Assembly: GCF_042678385.1 (NCBI RefSeq)
Contig: NZ_JBHUDY010000001.1
Location: forward strand, 372,001-436,000
DNA length: 64,000 bases
Direction of reading: 5' to 3'
Source of the DNA: Sphingomonas_B tabacisoli
GTDB lineage: Bacteria > Pseudomonadota > Alphaproteobacteria > Sphingomonadales > Sphingomonadaceae
Part shown: piece by piece, positions 1 through 8,051 of the stretch
Numbering within the stretch: position 1 is the stretch's first letter
How the letters are laid out: every line of letters starts with the position of its first letter
Notes under the pieces: generated by a model
The model's input: the letters and a program-made list of their open reading frames with translations, nothing else
What the model was told of the DNA's origin: nothing
The model's database searches: none
Made by a program: the position numbers and the translations under genes

Positions 1-393
1 GAGATCGTGACGGCGATGCACCGCATTCGCCTGCCCTTCAACATGACGATCGCAGGCCAGCGCGCCGCCGTCGCCGCGCTGCACGACGAAGCCTTCGTGG
101 CCCATTCGAAAGCGCACAATGCGAAATGGCGCGCCTGGTTCGCCGAGCAGGTCGCAAGCCTTGGCAATGCCGGCATCCGCGCGGTGCCGAGCAAGGCGAA
201 TTTCCTGCTGGTGCTGTTCGAAGGCCGGCTGACCGCGGAGCAAGCCTATAAAGGGCTGATGGACACCGGTTACGCCACGCGCTGGCTTCCCGGCCAGCAG
301 CTGCCGCATGGCCTGCGCATCTCGATCGGCACCGACGAGCAAATGCTGGGCATGACGGCGGCGCTGCGGCGGCTGGTGGAGCAGGCGGGCTGA
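1..393 (+). CDS. hisC: Histidinol-phosphate/aromatic aminotransferase, C-terminal part (5' end outside window)
   Basis: The reading frame is open from base 1, so the gene begins upstream of the window and only about 130 C-terminal residues are seen. They match the small domain of class I/II PLP aminotransferases of the HisC type: an RLPFN stretch, a long helix, then a GYATRWLPGQ...LPHGLRISIGT segment whose Arg is the expected substrate-carboxylate ligand. The stop overlaps the start of the prephenate dehydrogenase gene by one base (TGATG). That coupling suggests the enzyme works in tyrosine/phenylalanine synthesis as well as, or instead of, histidine synthesis; this role is inferred from context. 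Confidence 0.85.
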   Translation, partial: EIVTAMHRIRLPFNMTIAGQRAAVAALHDEAFVAHSKAHNAKWRAWFAEQVASLGNAGIRAVPSKANFLLVLFEGRLTAEQAYKGLMDTGYATRWLPGQQLPHGLRISIGTDEQMLGMTAALRRLVEQAG

Positions 394-1301
394 TGCTGCC
401 CTTTTCCCGCGTCGCGATCATCGGCCTGGGGCTGATCGGCTCGTCGGTGGCGCGCGCAGTGCGGCAGCACATGCCGACCGTGCGGCTGACCGGGCACGAT
501 GCCGACCCGCAAGTGCGTGGCGTCGCCGACCGGCTCCAGCTCTGCGACGATATCGCCGACAGCGCCGGTGCGGCGGTGACCGACGCCGATCTGGTCATCC
601 TCTGCGTGCCGGTGGGCGCGGTGGGCGCGGTGGCGAGCGAAATCGCCGACGACCTGCCGGCCGACGCGATCGTCAGCGATGTCGGATCGTCCAAGGCGAG
701 CGTCGCGGCGGCGCTGAGCGCGGCCTTGCCGAACAATCAGATCGTCCCCGCACATCCCGTTGCCGGCACCGAGAATAGCGGGCCGGAAGCGGGCTTTTCG
801 ACGCTGTTCCACGGCCGCTGGTGCATCCTGACGCCGGTGGAAGGCACCGATCCGACCGCCGTCGCGCGGGTGCAGGCATTCTGGCGTGCGCTGGGCGCCG
901 AGGTCGAGACGATGACGCCCGAGCATCACGATCTGGTGCTTGCCGTCACCAGCCATTTGCCGCACCTGATCGCCTATACGATCGTCGGCACGGCCTCCGA
1001 CCTAGAGCAGGTGACGCGCTCGGAAGTCATCAAATTCTCGGCCGGCGGTTTCCGCGACTTCACCCGCATCGCGGCATCCGACCCGACCATGTGGCGCGAC
1101 GTGTTCCTTGCCAACAAGGATGCGGTGCTGGAGATGCTGCAGCGCTTCACCGAAGACCTGACTGCCTTGCAGCGCGCGATCCGCTGGGGCGACGGTGACG
1201 CATTGTTCGACCTGTTCACCCGCACCCGCGCCGTTCGCCGCTCGATCGTCGAGCAAGGCCAGGACGATGCCCGCCCCGATTTCGGACGCGCGCACGATTG
1301 A
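393..1301 (+). CDS. Prephenate/arogenate (cyclohexadienyl) dehydrogenase family protein
   Basis: 302 residues. An N-terminal Rossmann fold carries the NAD(P) motif GLGLIGSS (about residues 11-18), followed by the SDVGSSK and HPVAGTENSG segments typical of TyrA/TyrC enzymes and a helical C-terminal dimerisation domain. The enzyme oxidatively decarboxylates prephenate or arogenate in tyrosine biosynthesis; the sequence alone does not settle which substrate. No ACT or chorismate mutase domain is fused. The ATG lies in the TGATG junction with the upstream aminotransferase, so translation is probably coupled. Strong family assignment. Confidence 0.93.
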   Translation: MLPFSRVAIIGLGLIGSSVARAVRQHMPTVRLTGHDADPQVRGVADRLQLCDDIADSAGAAVTDADLVILCVPVGAVGAVASEIADDLPADAIVSDVGSSKASVAAALSAALPNNQIVPAHPVAGTENSGPEAGFSTLFHGRWCILTPVEGTDPTAVARVQAFWRALGAEVETMTPEHHDLVLAVTSHLPHLIAYTIVGTASDLEQVTRSEVIKFSAGGFRDFTRIAASDPTMWRDVFLANKDAVLEMLQRFTEDLTALQRAIRWGDGDALFDLFTRTRAVRRSIVEQGQDDARPDFGRAHD

Positions 1302-1479
1302 TCGTATCGCGATATTGTGACGCAAGCGATACGTTAGGGTTTTCAGCCGATTAGCCATCCGGTCCGTTCAGTCCGGATCAGTTGACAGAGCGGGGGCGGC
1401 TCTCGCCGTCCCCGCGATTGCGGGCTGACGGACGCATCATTTTCGCTGGGTCGCCCCAAAAGTGGAGCAAAGGCACGTC

Positions 1480-2100
1480 ATGCTTGCGTCTCGTTTGAAG
1501 TCATTTTTCGGAATGGAAGACGACACGGTTGCGCCGGATCCGACGGAGCGTCGGGTCGATACACGGCGAAAGGTCCTGATGTGGGCCGAGATATTCCCCA
1601 TCGATGGCTTCGTGCCGCTCGTCGTCAGAAACGTCTCGCGAACCGGCATGGCCGGCGAAGCGGACGTTCCGCTCAGCACCGGCCAGCGGCTCGTGTTCAG
1701 CATTTCCGAAAACGCGTTTCACGTCGGGACCATTCGCTGGGCACGCGGGCGGCGTTTCGGGATGGATCTGGAGAACGCGCTCGCGATCTTCGGCATCGAG
1801 AATGAGACGGACCGCGGCAGCTCACCCTCCCATCGTCCGCGCGCGAAGCGCTACGATATCGAGGTCGAAGGGCGTGTCGTCGTCGGTGCGGCGCCGTTCC
1901 GTTCGACGGTGCGTGATGTTTCGCAATCGGGCCTCCGGCTTGATTCGGTGCCGGACATGCCGCTTGGGCAGCAAGTGCTCGTCCAGGTTCGGGATCGCCC
2001 GCTGATGCTGGCGGAAATACGCTGGGCGCTGAACGGTGCGGCTGGCGTCAAGACGGCAGACCGGATGAACACGCTCCGCCTCGCCTACGCTTACGAATAA
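1480..2100 (+). CDS. Tandem PilZ-domain protein (putative c-di-GMP receptor)
   Basis: 206 residues from the ATG at 1480, which has an AAAGG ribosome site six bases upstream; an in-frame GTG at 1462 is a weaker alternative. Two PilZ-like modules lie in tandem. The first (about residues 18-100) has RVDTR (RxxxR) and NVSRTG (D/NxSxxG), the full c-di-GMP-binding signature. The second (about residues 110-200) keeps DVSQSG but has RPRAKR in place of a clean RxxxR, so it may be degenerate. There is no signal peptide or membrane segment. The gene is monocistronic, convergent with the Anbu gene. A diguanylate cyclase is encoded elsewhere in the window (39984-40535). Confidence 0.85.
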   Translation: MLASRLKSFFGMEDDTVAPDPTERRVDTRRKVLMWAEIFPIDGFVPLVVRNVSRTGMAGEADVPLSTGQRLVFSISENAFHVGTIRWARGRRFGMDLENALAIFGIENETDRGSSPSHRPRAKRYDIEVEGRVVVGAAPFRSTVRDVSQSGLRLDSVPDMPLGQQVLVQVRDRPLMLAEIRWALNGAAGVKTADRMNTLRLAYAYE

Positions 2101-2112
2101 AGCGGGGCGCGC

Positions 2113-2856
2113 TCACTTCATCCAGCGCGGTGTGGGCAGGCTGGCCGCGGTCTTGCGCAGCCCTTGCTGCCATCTTTCCTGCAATTCTACGAAATAAGGG
2201 TCGTGGCGCTCGATCCGATGACTGATCGGAGCGAGCGCGCGGTCCGCCGGGATCACCAGCACATCGATCGGCTGCGCCACGCCCAGGTTCGACTTCATTG
2301 TCGCGTCAAACGACAGGCAGCCGAGTTTGACCGCGTCGGCCAGCGGCGTGTCGTATCGAAGCGTGCGGTCGAGAATCGGCCGGCCATATTTGGTCTCGCC
2401 GATCTGGAGGAACGGCACGTCCTGGGTGCATTCGATGAAATTGCCGACGCTATAGACTTCGAACAATTTCAGCGGCCCGTCGCCGACCCGTCCGCCGACG
2501 AGCACATCGACATGGCTTTCGATATGCGCGCGGTCGAGTGCGGCGCCGACGCTGGCGCCGGCATGCTCCACCGCTTCGCCGACGAGCTGCGCCACGCGAA
2601 ACATGGTCGGCGCTTCGCCGAGGCAAGGCTTGGGCTCGCCCGAATCGGAGGCGAGCTGGTCTTCGCGTAGCGTGCCGATCACCGTCTGGCTGACCGACAG
2701 GCTGCCCGCCGTCGCCGCGTAGATCTGGCGGTCGGGGCCGTCCGCCAGCACGTGCAGCTTTCGGAAGGTCGAAAAATTATCGACGCCTGCATTGGTGCGC
2801 GTGTCGGCCATCAGAACCAGGCCCGATTCCAACAGCATGCCAAGGCAATAGGTCAT
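2113..2856 (-). CDS. Anbu, proteasome-type peptidase (bacterial HslV/20S beta-like)
   Basis: 247 residues. The start at 2856 is chosen because it places Thr directly after Met (MTYCLG), the catalytic N-terminal threonine expected for this T1-family protein; a longer frame to 2898 would bury it. The early segment LVLMADTRTNAGVDNFSTFRK is diagnostic of Anbu (shown here in part), with the conserved Asp and Lys of Ntn hydrolases. In other bacteria Anbu usually sits with an alpha-E protein, a transglutaminase-like protein and an ATP-grasp protein; none is adjacent here. It is divergent from a small Q/S-rich gene. Confidence 0.9.
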   Translation of the reverse strand: MTYCLGMLLESGLVLMADTRTNAGVDNFSTFRKLHVLADGPDRQIYAATAGSLSVSQTVIGTLREDQLASDSGEPKPCLGEAPTMFRVAQLVGEAVEHAGASVGAALDRAHIESHVDVLVGGRVGDGPLKLFEVYSVGNFIECTQDVPFLQIGETKYGRPILDRTLRYDTPLADAVKLGCLSFDATMKSNLGVAQPIDVLVIPADRALAPISHRIERHDPYFVELQERWQQGLRKTAASLPTPRWMK

Positions 2857-2909
2857 ATCGCTCCCTTCTCGGCTGGGCGCGCATCGAGGCCGGCCCACCC
2901 CTTGTTCAC

Positions 2910-2935
2910 GAAACTGTGCGCCAGCCCCCGGCGTT
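2910..2935 (+). promoter_or_regulatory. Near-consensus EcfG-type promoter (GAAAC-N17-CGTT)
   Basis: GAAAC at 2910-2914 and CGTT at 2932-2935 are separated by exactly 17 bases. The alphaproteobacterial general stress consensus is GGAAC-N16/17-CGTT, so there is one mismatch. It lies 44 bases upstream of the ATG at 2979 and upstream of its ribosome site, the right place to drive that gene. Prediction only. Confidence 0.45.
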
Positions 2936-2978
2936 TTGTTACTGCGTCGATCGACGCGGATGCGTAAGGAGCGTGACC

Positions 2979-3140
2979 ATGAAGAACAAGAACAACGATC
3001 GCAGCGGCAATCGCCAGCAGAGCGGTTCCGGGAGCGACCGCAGCCGTCAGCAATCGCAGCAGAGCAGCGACAATAACCGGCAGCAGAGCGGAAGCGGCAG
3101 CCATAAGGGCAGCAGCGGCCATCGCAGCAGCGACCGCTGA
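2979..3140 (+). CDS. Small Q/S/G/N-rich disordered protein, unknown function
   Basis: 53 residues, very hydrophilic, built almost only from S, Q, G, N, R, D, K and H, with no hydrophobic core. The nonamer NRQQSGSGS occurs twice (residues 11-19 and 33-41) with a further RQQS at 23-26, so it is internally repetitive and probably unstructured. A good ribosome site (AAGGAG at 2966-2971) precedes the ATG, and an EcfG-like promoter lies further upstream. A hairpin terminator follows. I do not recognise a family; small low-complexity proteins of this kind are often stress-induced. Divergent from the Anbu gene. Confidence 0.65.
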   Translation: MKNKNNDRSGNRQQSGSGSDRSRQQSQQSSDNNRQQSGSGSHKGSSGHRSSDR

Positions 3141-3166
3141 CACATCCCCAAGCAATCCTAGACGGC

Positions 3167-3188
3167 GGCCACCCCTTTCCGGGTGGCC
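3167..3188. terminator. Bidirectional hairpin terminator
   Basis: GGCCACCC and GGGTGGCC form an 8-bp stem around a short pyrimidine loop, sitting between the convergent small-protein gene and plsC. No long T-run follows, so efficiency is uncertain. Confidence 0.55.
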
Positions 3189-3189
3189 G

Positions 3190-3867
3190 TCAGTCGTTGA
3201 GCGCATTGATCGCGCCGTGGACCCGCGCTTCGATCTCTTCGCGGGAAAGGCCCGGCGGGATCGTCTCACCGACCCGGAACGTGATCGTGCCGGGCCGCTT
3301 GGGGCCATGTTTCGGCAGAAAGCGGCCGCTATCGCAGGCGATCGGCACCACCGGCAGCCCCAGCATGCGGTAGAGCCCGGCGAGACCGGACTTGAGCTCG
3401 GGCGCTTCTCCGTGCGGCACGCGCGTCCCTTCCGGGAAGATCAGGATCGGACGGCCGTCGGCGATCAGGTCCTTCGCTTCGGCAAGCATCGCCCGCAGGG
3501 CCTTGGCGCCCGCCTCGCGATCGACGACGATGCCGCCGTAACTGAGCAGCGCGCGGCCCCAGATGGGGATTTTCAGCAGCTCCTGCTTGAAGACGGGTGC
3601 CGGCGCGTTGAGCAGCAGCACGGAATGCAGCGTCTCGTACATCGCCTCGTGCTTCATCGCGACCAGCACCGGCGTGCGCGGCAGCTCGCCTTCGACGCGC
3701 CAATCGATGCCGAGCAGCTTGCGGCAGCACCAGTCGTGGAACACGGTCCAGCGGCGCACATGCGGGATCAGTGCGTGGCGGCCGGCCGCGGCGTACAGAA
3801 ATGCCGTCACCACGAAGAACAGGCTGCCGCCGTAGAAAACGACCTTGAACGCCAGCCCCCGCAGCAT
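3190..3867 (-). CDS. plsC: 1-acyl-sn-glycerol-3-phosphate acyltransferase (PlsC family)
   Basis: 225 residues from the ATG at 3867, two bases after the YdcF-family stop. An N-terminal hydrophobic anchor (about residues 5-28) is followed by the acyltransferase block: KHEAMYET (an HX4E variant of HX4D, common in this bacterial subfamily), GGIVVDRE, and FPEGTR. It acylates lysophosphatidate to phosphatidate at the inner membrane. Last gene of the ftsE-ftsX-ydcF-plsC run, whose junctions are overlapping or nearly so, implying one transcript that links phospholipid synthesis to division genes. Confidence 0.92.
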   Translation of the reverse strand: MLRGLAFKVVFYGGSLFFVVTAFLYAAAGRHALIPHVRRWTVFHDWCCRKLLGIDWRVEGELPRTPVLVAMKHEAMYETLHSVLLLNAPAPVFKQELLKIPIWGRALLSYGGIVVDREAGAKALRAMLAEAKDLIADGRPILIFPEGTRVPHGEAPELKSGLAGLYRMLGLPVVPIACDSGRFLPKHGPKRPGTITFRVGETIPPGLSREEIEARVHGAINALND

Positions 3868-3869
3868 CG

Positions 3870-4400
3870 TCAGAAGCCGATCAGAGCCGCGGCGCGGCGG
3901 AGCATGTATTTGTGATATTCGGTGAGGAGGATCGGCAGATCCGGCTCGCTCCGCACCGCGTCGGTGACGATCGCGACGTCCTTGGGCAGCGCCTGACCGA
4001 GTTCGAAGCGGGCGCGGCGCATGTGCCAGTCGGTCGTGACGAGCCGCACGCTGCGGACTTGGTATTTCTTGACCCAGGCGGCGGATTCGGCGCCGTTCGA
4101 ACGCGTGTCGACGGCGTCGTTGCCGAGATCCACGCAGCAATCGAACAACGCCCGCGGCGGGCGGAACATGACCAGGAAGTCGCGGCGCCCGACCGCCAGA
4201 TTGACGCCGGACACCAGCATCCGCTTTGCCTTGTGCTGTTCCATCAGCGCCAGGCCGCGTTCGATGCGGCCGGGGCCTCCGGTCAGCACGATGATGCCGT
4301 CCGTGGTCGCGTCGCCGGCCGGCCGCGGCAGCAAGCCGACGAACAGCACGAAGCCGACGACCCAGACAATGACGAGGGCGGAGATCAAGCGGCGGATCAC
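3870..4400 (-). CDS. YdcF/DUF218-family membrane-anchored protein
   Basis: 176 residues. One N-terminal membrane helix (about residues 5-25) precedes a DUF218 domain recognisable from IIVLTGGPGRIERGL, LVSGV, and VTTDWHMRRARFE. Relatives (YdcF, SanA, ElyC) act in envelope integrity, but their chemistry is poorly defined. The start overlaps the ftsX stop by four bases (ATGA). Function beyond an envelope role is not assignable here. Confidence 0.85.
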   Translation of the reverse strand: MIRRLISALVIVWVVGFVLFVGLLPRPAGDATTDGIIVLTGGPGRIERGLALMEQHKAKRMLVSGVNLAVGRRDFLVMFRPPRALFDCCVDLGNDAVDTRSNGAESAAWVKKYQVRSVRLVTTDWHMRRARFELGQALPKDVAIVTDAVRSEPDLPILLTEYHKYMLRRAAALIGF

Positions 4401-5278
4401 AGGATGCGCCTCAACGCGCGCTCGACTGTCAGACGCGCCGCGGCGGTTGCGAGCAGCGCGCCCGCAACGGGCACCGCGATCAGCGCGAGCCAGCTTGCCG
4501 GGGCGAGCTGGACCGAGCCGACCAGCTCCGATCCGACGGCCCCGATCCGTCCGGCCAGCACCAGGATCATCAGCGTCCCGGCGGCAAAGCCGAGCCCGCC
4601 GCCGAACAGCGCATCGAGCGCGATACGGCGCTGGAACAGGCGGGCGATCTGGATGTCCGTCGCACCGAGCAGATGAAGCACGTCGATCGTCTCATGATGG
4701 GTGTTGAGGGCGGCGCGGGCTGCGAGCACCACGCAGGCAGCCGTAGCGACTCCCATCAGGAACACCAAGCCAAGCGACAGCCAGCGCAATGTTCCGATCA
4801 GGTCGCGCAGCGGCGCCAAGGCCTGGGCATGCGCGTCGATCCGCGCAGACGGCGCGATCCGCGCCACTGCCGTCTTGAGATTTCGGAGTTGGGCCGGGTT
4901 CGCAAGGTCGACATCCACCAGTGCCGGCACGGGCAGCTCCAATCCGCCGGACCCGAGCCAGGGCTCGAGGAGATTTGCGATTTCGGCATCCGGCACGCGG
5001 CGGACATCCGCGATGCCGGGCAGGGCGCGCACGCGCCGCGCCACCGCTTCGGCCTGGGCCTCGCGCGCGACCCGGTCGGCCTCGACGATCTGGATCGTCA
5101 CCCGTCCGGCGATCTGGTCGCCCAGCGCTCGCGCCGAACCGGCCAGCGCGAGACCGGCGGCGGCAGCGAGCACCGTCAGGAACACCATGATCGCGATCAC
5201 CCACGGCATTGGGCCCGCCGCTCGCCCCTCGGGCAGGAGCTGGCGATCGGCGCGCGTGAAGGCGAAAGGCAGGTTCAT
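4397..5278 (-). CDS. ftsX: Cell division protein FtsX (ABC transporter permease-like)
   Basis: 293 residues with the FtsX layout: a cytoplasmic N-terminus, a membrane helix at about 27-48, a large periplasmic loop (about 50-165) and three further helices at about 170-195, 220-245 and 260-285. FtsX couples FtsE ATP hydrolysis to periplasmic peptidoglycan hydrolase activation at the septum. It overlaps ftsE by four bases upstream and the YdcF gene by four bases downstream. Confidence 0.93.
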   Translation of the reverse strand: MNLPFAFTRADRQLLPEGRAAGPMPWVIAIMVFLTVLAAAAGLALAGSARALGDQIAGRVTIQIVEADRVAREAQAEAVARRVRALPGIADVRRVPDAEIANLLEPWLGSGGLELPVPALVDVDLANPAQLRNLKTAVARIAPSARIDAHAQALAPLRDLIGTLRWLSLGLVFLMGVATAACVVLAARAALNTHHETIDVLHLLGATDIQIARLFQRRIALDALFGGGLGFAAGTLMILVLAGRIGAVGSELVGSVQLAPASWLALIAVPVAGALLATAAARLTVERALRRIL

Positions 5279-5979
5279 GCAAGCACCCGCGGCGGATAAC
5301 GAAGCGCACCGGTGGGATCATCCAGCCGTCCGCGCTCCAGCCGCATGATCGCGGCGTTCGGCACGCGCGAGACGAGGTGCATGTCGTGGGTCGCGACCAC
5401 CACTGTGGTGCCGAGCTTGTTGAGCGCGTCGAACAGGTGGAGGAGGCGCGTCGCCATGTCGGGGTCGACGTTGCCGGTCGGCTCGTCGGCGACCAGCATT
5501 TCGGGCCGCGCGATCACCGCGCGGGCGATCGCGACCCGCTGCTGCTCGCCGCCCGACAATGTCGCCGGCCGCGCGCTCGCCCGGCCCGACAGGCCGACCC
5601 AGGCAATCATCTCGCTCACCCGCTCCTGGATTTCGCCATCGTCGACCCCGCCGACGCGGAGCGGCAGCGCGACATTGTCGTAGGCGGAGAGGTGCGGGAC
5701 GAGCCGGAAATCCTGGAACACCACGCCGATCCGCCGTCTCAGCGCCGGCAGCCGCTCGCGTGGCATGTCGACCACATCCTCGTCGAACAGGCGGATCAGC
5801 CCGCGGCTCGGGCGCTGCGCGAGATACAGCAGCTTGAGCAGCGACGTCTTGCCCGCACCTGAGGCGCCGGTCAGGAAATAAAAGGCGCCCGGCGCCAGGC
5901 TGAAACTGACGTCGGACAGGGTTTCCGCGCCCATGCCATAGCGCAGACCTACATTTTCGAATTGCACGATGCTGGCCAT
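5275..5979 (-). CDS. ftsE: Cell division ATP-binding protein FtsE
   Basis: 234 residues from the ATG at 5979 (an in-frame start at 6006 adds nine residues). Complete ABC ATPase motifs: Walker A GASGAGKT, Q-loop FQDFRL, signature LSGGEQQR, Walker B MLVADEPTGNVDP and the H-loop THD. It partners FtsX in division and peptidoglycan remodelling. First gene of the minus-strand group. The 107-bp gap to the divergent zinc-ribbon gene must hold both promoters; it contains one GANTC site at 6068. Confidence 0.95.
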   Translation of the reverse strand: MASIVQFENVGLRYGMGAETLSDVSFSLAPGAFYFLTGASGAGKTSLLKLLYLAQRPSRGLIRLFDEDVVDMPRERLPALRRRIGVVFQDFRLVPHLSAYDNVALPLRVGGVDDGEIQERVSEMIAWVGLSGRASARPATLSGGEQQRVAIARAVIARPEMLVADEPTGNVDPDMATRLLHLFDALNKLGTTVVVATHDMHLVSRVPNAAIMRLERGRLDDPTGALRYPPRVLA

Positions 5980-6113
5980 CGCGCCCGCGCCCTCGCTCGC
6001 TTTCACCCCGTTTCATGACGCCATGGCACGAGCGCGGCATTTCCGTAAAGCACTGTGCTTGCGCTGCGAGTCGCGAGACGTTTAGAAGACGTTAGCTGAG
6101 GGGCCCGCGCCGC

Positions 6114-6809
6114 ATGATCCTTGAATGTCCAGCGTGCCATACGCGCTACACCGTTCCCGACGGTGCGATCGGCGTGAACGGGCGCGCCGTGCGTTGCGCC
6201 AAGTGCGGCAATAGCTGGCACCAGTGGCCTGCCGGCTCGGATGTCGAGCAGACCGCGCCGGTGCAGATCGACAAGCCGCCGGTGCCGGAAGCTGTCGCTC
6301 CCCAGCAGACGCCCGAACCGGAGGCGGTCGCAGAGCCCCAGGCCGATCCCTACGATTATGAGGACGAAGGCCCATCGCGCGCCAATCCCGCCCGGCGCTG
6401 GACGATCGTCGCCGCCGTGGTGGGCGTGCTGCTGCTCGCCGCCATTGCCGCGCTGCAATTCGTCGGTTTCGACAAGGTGCGTGCCCAATTCGGATTGAAT
6501 GGTGGCAGTGGGACTGTCGCGCTCCTCATCGAAGTGCCGAGCAAGCCGGAGCGCCGTGCGCTGGCCAGCGGCAACGAACTGTTCGCGCTCACCGGCCGCG
6601 TGGTGAACCCGACCCGCGAGCGCCAGAACGTGCCCGACATCCAGGCCGAGCTCCAGGATGCGCAGGGCCGCGTGGTCTATAACTGGATCATCACGCCGCC
6701 GCAGCGCACGCTCGGCCCCGGCGACGCGGCGCAGTTCGACGCCGCCGTCTATGACGTGCCGAAGGGTGCGCGCGAACTGAAGCTCAGCTTCGTCGGCTCG
6801 AAGACTTGA
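6114..6809 (+). CDS. MJ0042-type zinc-ribbon, single-pass membrane protein
   Basis: 231 residues. The N-terminus has the MJ0042 zinc ribbon: CPACHTRY then CAKCGNSW, i.e. two CxxC knuckles. An acidic, proline-rich linker (about 45-95) leads to one membrane helix (about 100-122) and a C-terminal periplasmic beta-rich domain of the DUF3426 type, probably FxxxGxVxNP-like (FALTGRVVNPTRERQNVP). The usual reading is a membrane-tethered cytosolic zinc ribbon with an extracytoplasmic beta domain; the function is unknown. It is divergent from ftsE, an arrangement that may be conserved in related bacteria. Confidence 0.82.
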   Translation: MILECPACHTRYTVPDGAIGVNGRAVRCAKCGNSWHQWPAGSDVEQTAPVQIDKPPVPEAVAPQQTPEPEAVAEPQADPYDYEDEGPSRANPARRWTIVAAVVGVLLLAAIAALQFVGFDKVRAQFGLNGGSGTVALLIEVPSKPERRALASGNELFALTGRVVNPTRERQNVPDIQAELQDAQGRVVYNWIITPPQRTLGPGDAAQFDAAVYDVPKGARELKLSFVGSKT

Positions 6810-6889
6810 AAGGCCTGTTGCGAGGCGGAAAAGGCTCTGCTAGGGGCAGCCGCCTTGCCAGCGCCGGCCTGTCCGGCGGGATGTCTCGT

Positions 6890-6976
6890 GCGGTCGTGGC
6901 GGAACTGGTAGACGCGCAACGTTGAGGTCGTTGTGTCCGAAAGGACGTGGAAGTTCGAGTCTTCTCGACCGCACCA
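6890..6976 (+). tRNA. tRNA-Leu (GAG)
   Basis: 87 nt including encoded CCA. Acceptor arms GCGGTCG and CGACCGC pair fully; the anticodon stem CAACG/CGTTG closes a TTGAGGT loop with anticodon GAG; the long variable arm and the TTCGAGT T-loop fit a class II leucine tRNA. Confidence 0.97.
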
Positions 6977-6994
6977 TTCTTGTCAGGTGAAGAG

Positions 6995-7873
6995 CTAAAT
7001 GGCCGTCTGGGCCAGCGCGATCGCGCCCAGCGGTCCGGCGCGCGCGCCGAGGCGCGGCGGCTGCACGAAACTGTCGATCATCGTGGCGATTTGGGGACCC
7101 GTGGCATAGCCGGCCAGGCTGGCGATAAGGGCGGATCGGATTAGCCCGATCAGTTGCGGACGCTTCGTCGGGATGCCGCCGCCGATCAGGATGCGCTCCG
7201 GGCATGTCGTCAGCACCAGATTGTGGCACAGGCGCGCAAGCGCTTCGGCGACCAGATTCCAGACCGGATCGCCATCGGAAAGCGAGCCGCCGGCCTTGCC
7301 CGTTCGCGCTTCGATCGCCGGGCCGCTCGCCAGTCCCTCCGCGCAATCGCCATGGAACGGGCAGGCGCCCGGCCAGGAATCGCTGCTGCCGACGTGCATA
7401 TGGCCGGCTTCGGCATGCCCCAGCCCGCGAACCGGCGCGCCGGACACGATCGGCCCGACGCCGATGCCCGTGCCGACGGTGATATAGCTCCAGCTTGTCA
7501 GTCCCTGGGCGCCGCCCCATCGGCCTTCGGCGAGCGCTGCGCCGTTGACGTCAGTGTCGATCGCGAACGGCACGTCGAGAACGCGAGTCAGCGGCAGCAG
7601 CGAAGCGCCGGTCCAGCCGGGCTTCGGCGTGTTGGGCATCGAACCATAAGTGGGACTTGCCGGATCGAGGTCGAGCGGGCCGAAGCTGGCGATGCCGAGC
7701 GCCCGCGCCGTCTCCCAGCCGCGAAGAATCGCCGCCAGCGCGTCCAGCGTCTCGGCCGGCGCAAGCGTCGGCAGTTCGACCTGTTCGCGGATATCGTCAG
7801 GCCCGGCGGCAAGAATGGCGATGCACTTGGTGCCGCCCAGCTCAAGACCCGCATAGAGTGGGGAACCGCTCAT
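6995..7873 (-). CDS. ROK-family sugar kinase (fructokinase-like)
   Basis: 292 residues. The N-terminus has the ROK phosphate loop (GLELGGTKC). DTDVNGAALAE carries the catalytic Asp, TVGTGIGVG is the second nucleotide-binding motif, and GHAEAGHM...CPFHGDCAEGLASG supplies the zinc site and the fructokinase/Mak-type signature. The likely reaction is ATP-dependent phosphorylation of fructose or a related hexose in the cytosol. It sits alone between two tRNA genes, so no operon partners narrow the substrate. Confidence 0.87.
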   Translation of the reverse strand: MSGSPLYAGLELGGTKCIAILAAGPDDIREQVELPTLAPAETLDALAAILRGWETARALGIASFGPLDLDPASPTYGSMPNTPKPGWTGASLLPLTRVLDVPFAIDTDVNGAALAEGRWGGAQGLTSWSYITVGTGIGVGPIVSGAPVRGLGHAEAGHMHVGSSDSWPGACPFHGDCAEGLASGPAIEARTGKAGGSLSDGDPVWNLVAEALARLCHNLVLTTCPERILIGGGIPTKRPQLIGLIRSALIASLAGYATGPQIATMIDSFVQPPRLGARAGPLGAIALAQTAI

Positions 7874-7947
7874 GCAGGTCGAAACGAAAGGCGCATCATC
7901 CGGCGATCGTTAGCGGAAGCGGGCGGGTTCGCAAGCCGGTCGGAAAA

Positions 7948-8023
7948 TGGTGCCCAGGGGCGGAATCGAACCACCGACACTGCGATTTTCAGTCGCATGC
8001 TCTACCAACTGAGCTACCTGGGC
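7948..8023 (-). tRNA. tRNA-Phe (GAA)
   Basis: 76 nt with encoded CCA on the minus strand. Acceptor GCCCAGG pairs with CCTGGGC; the anticodon stem TGCGA/TCGCA closes loop CTGAAAA (anticodon GAA); T-loop GGTTCGATTCC is canonical. It lies just downstream of yacG. Confidence 0.97.
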
Positions 8024-8051
8024 ACGGCGCTGCGTTTGAGCGAGGGGCGGC

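Noticed and set aside
3640..3700. HX4E instead of HX4D in PlsC as a possible lost active site
   Set aside because: The KHxxxxET form is common in this bacterial acyltransferase subfamily, and FPEGTR is intact.
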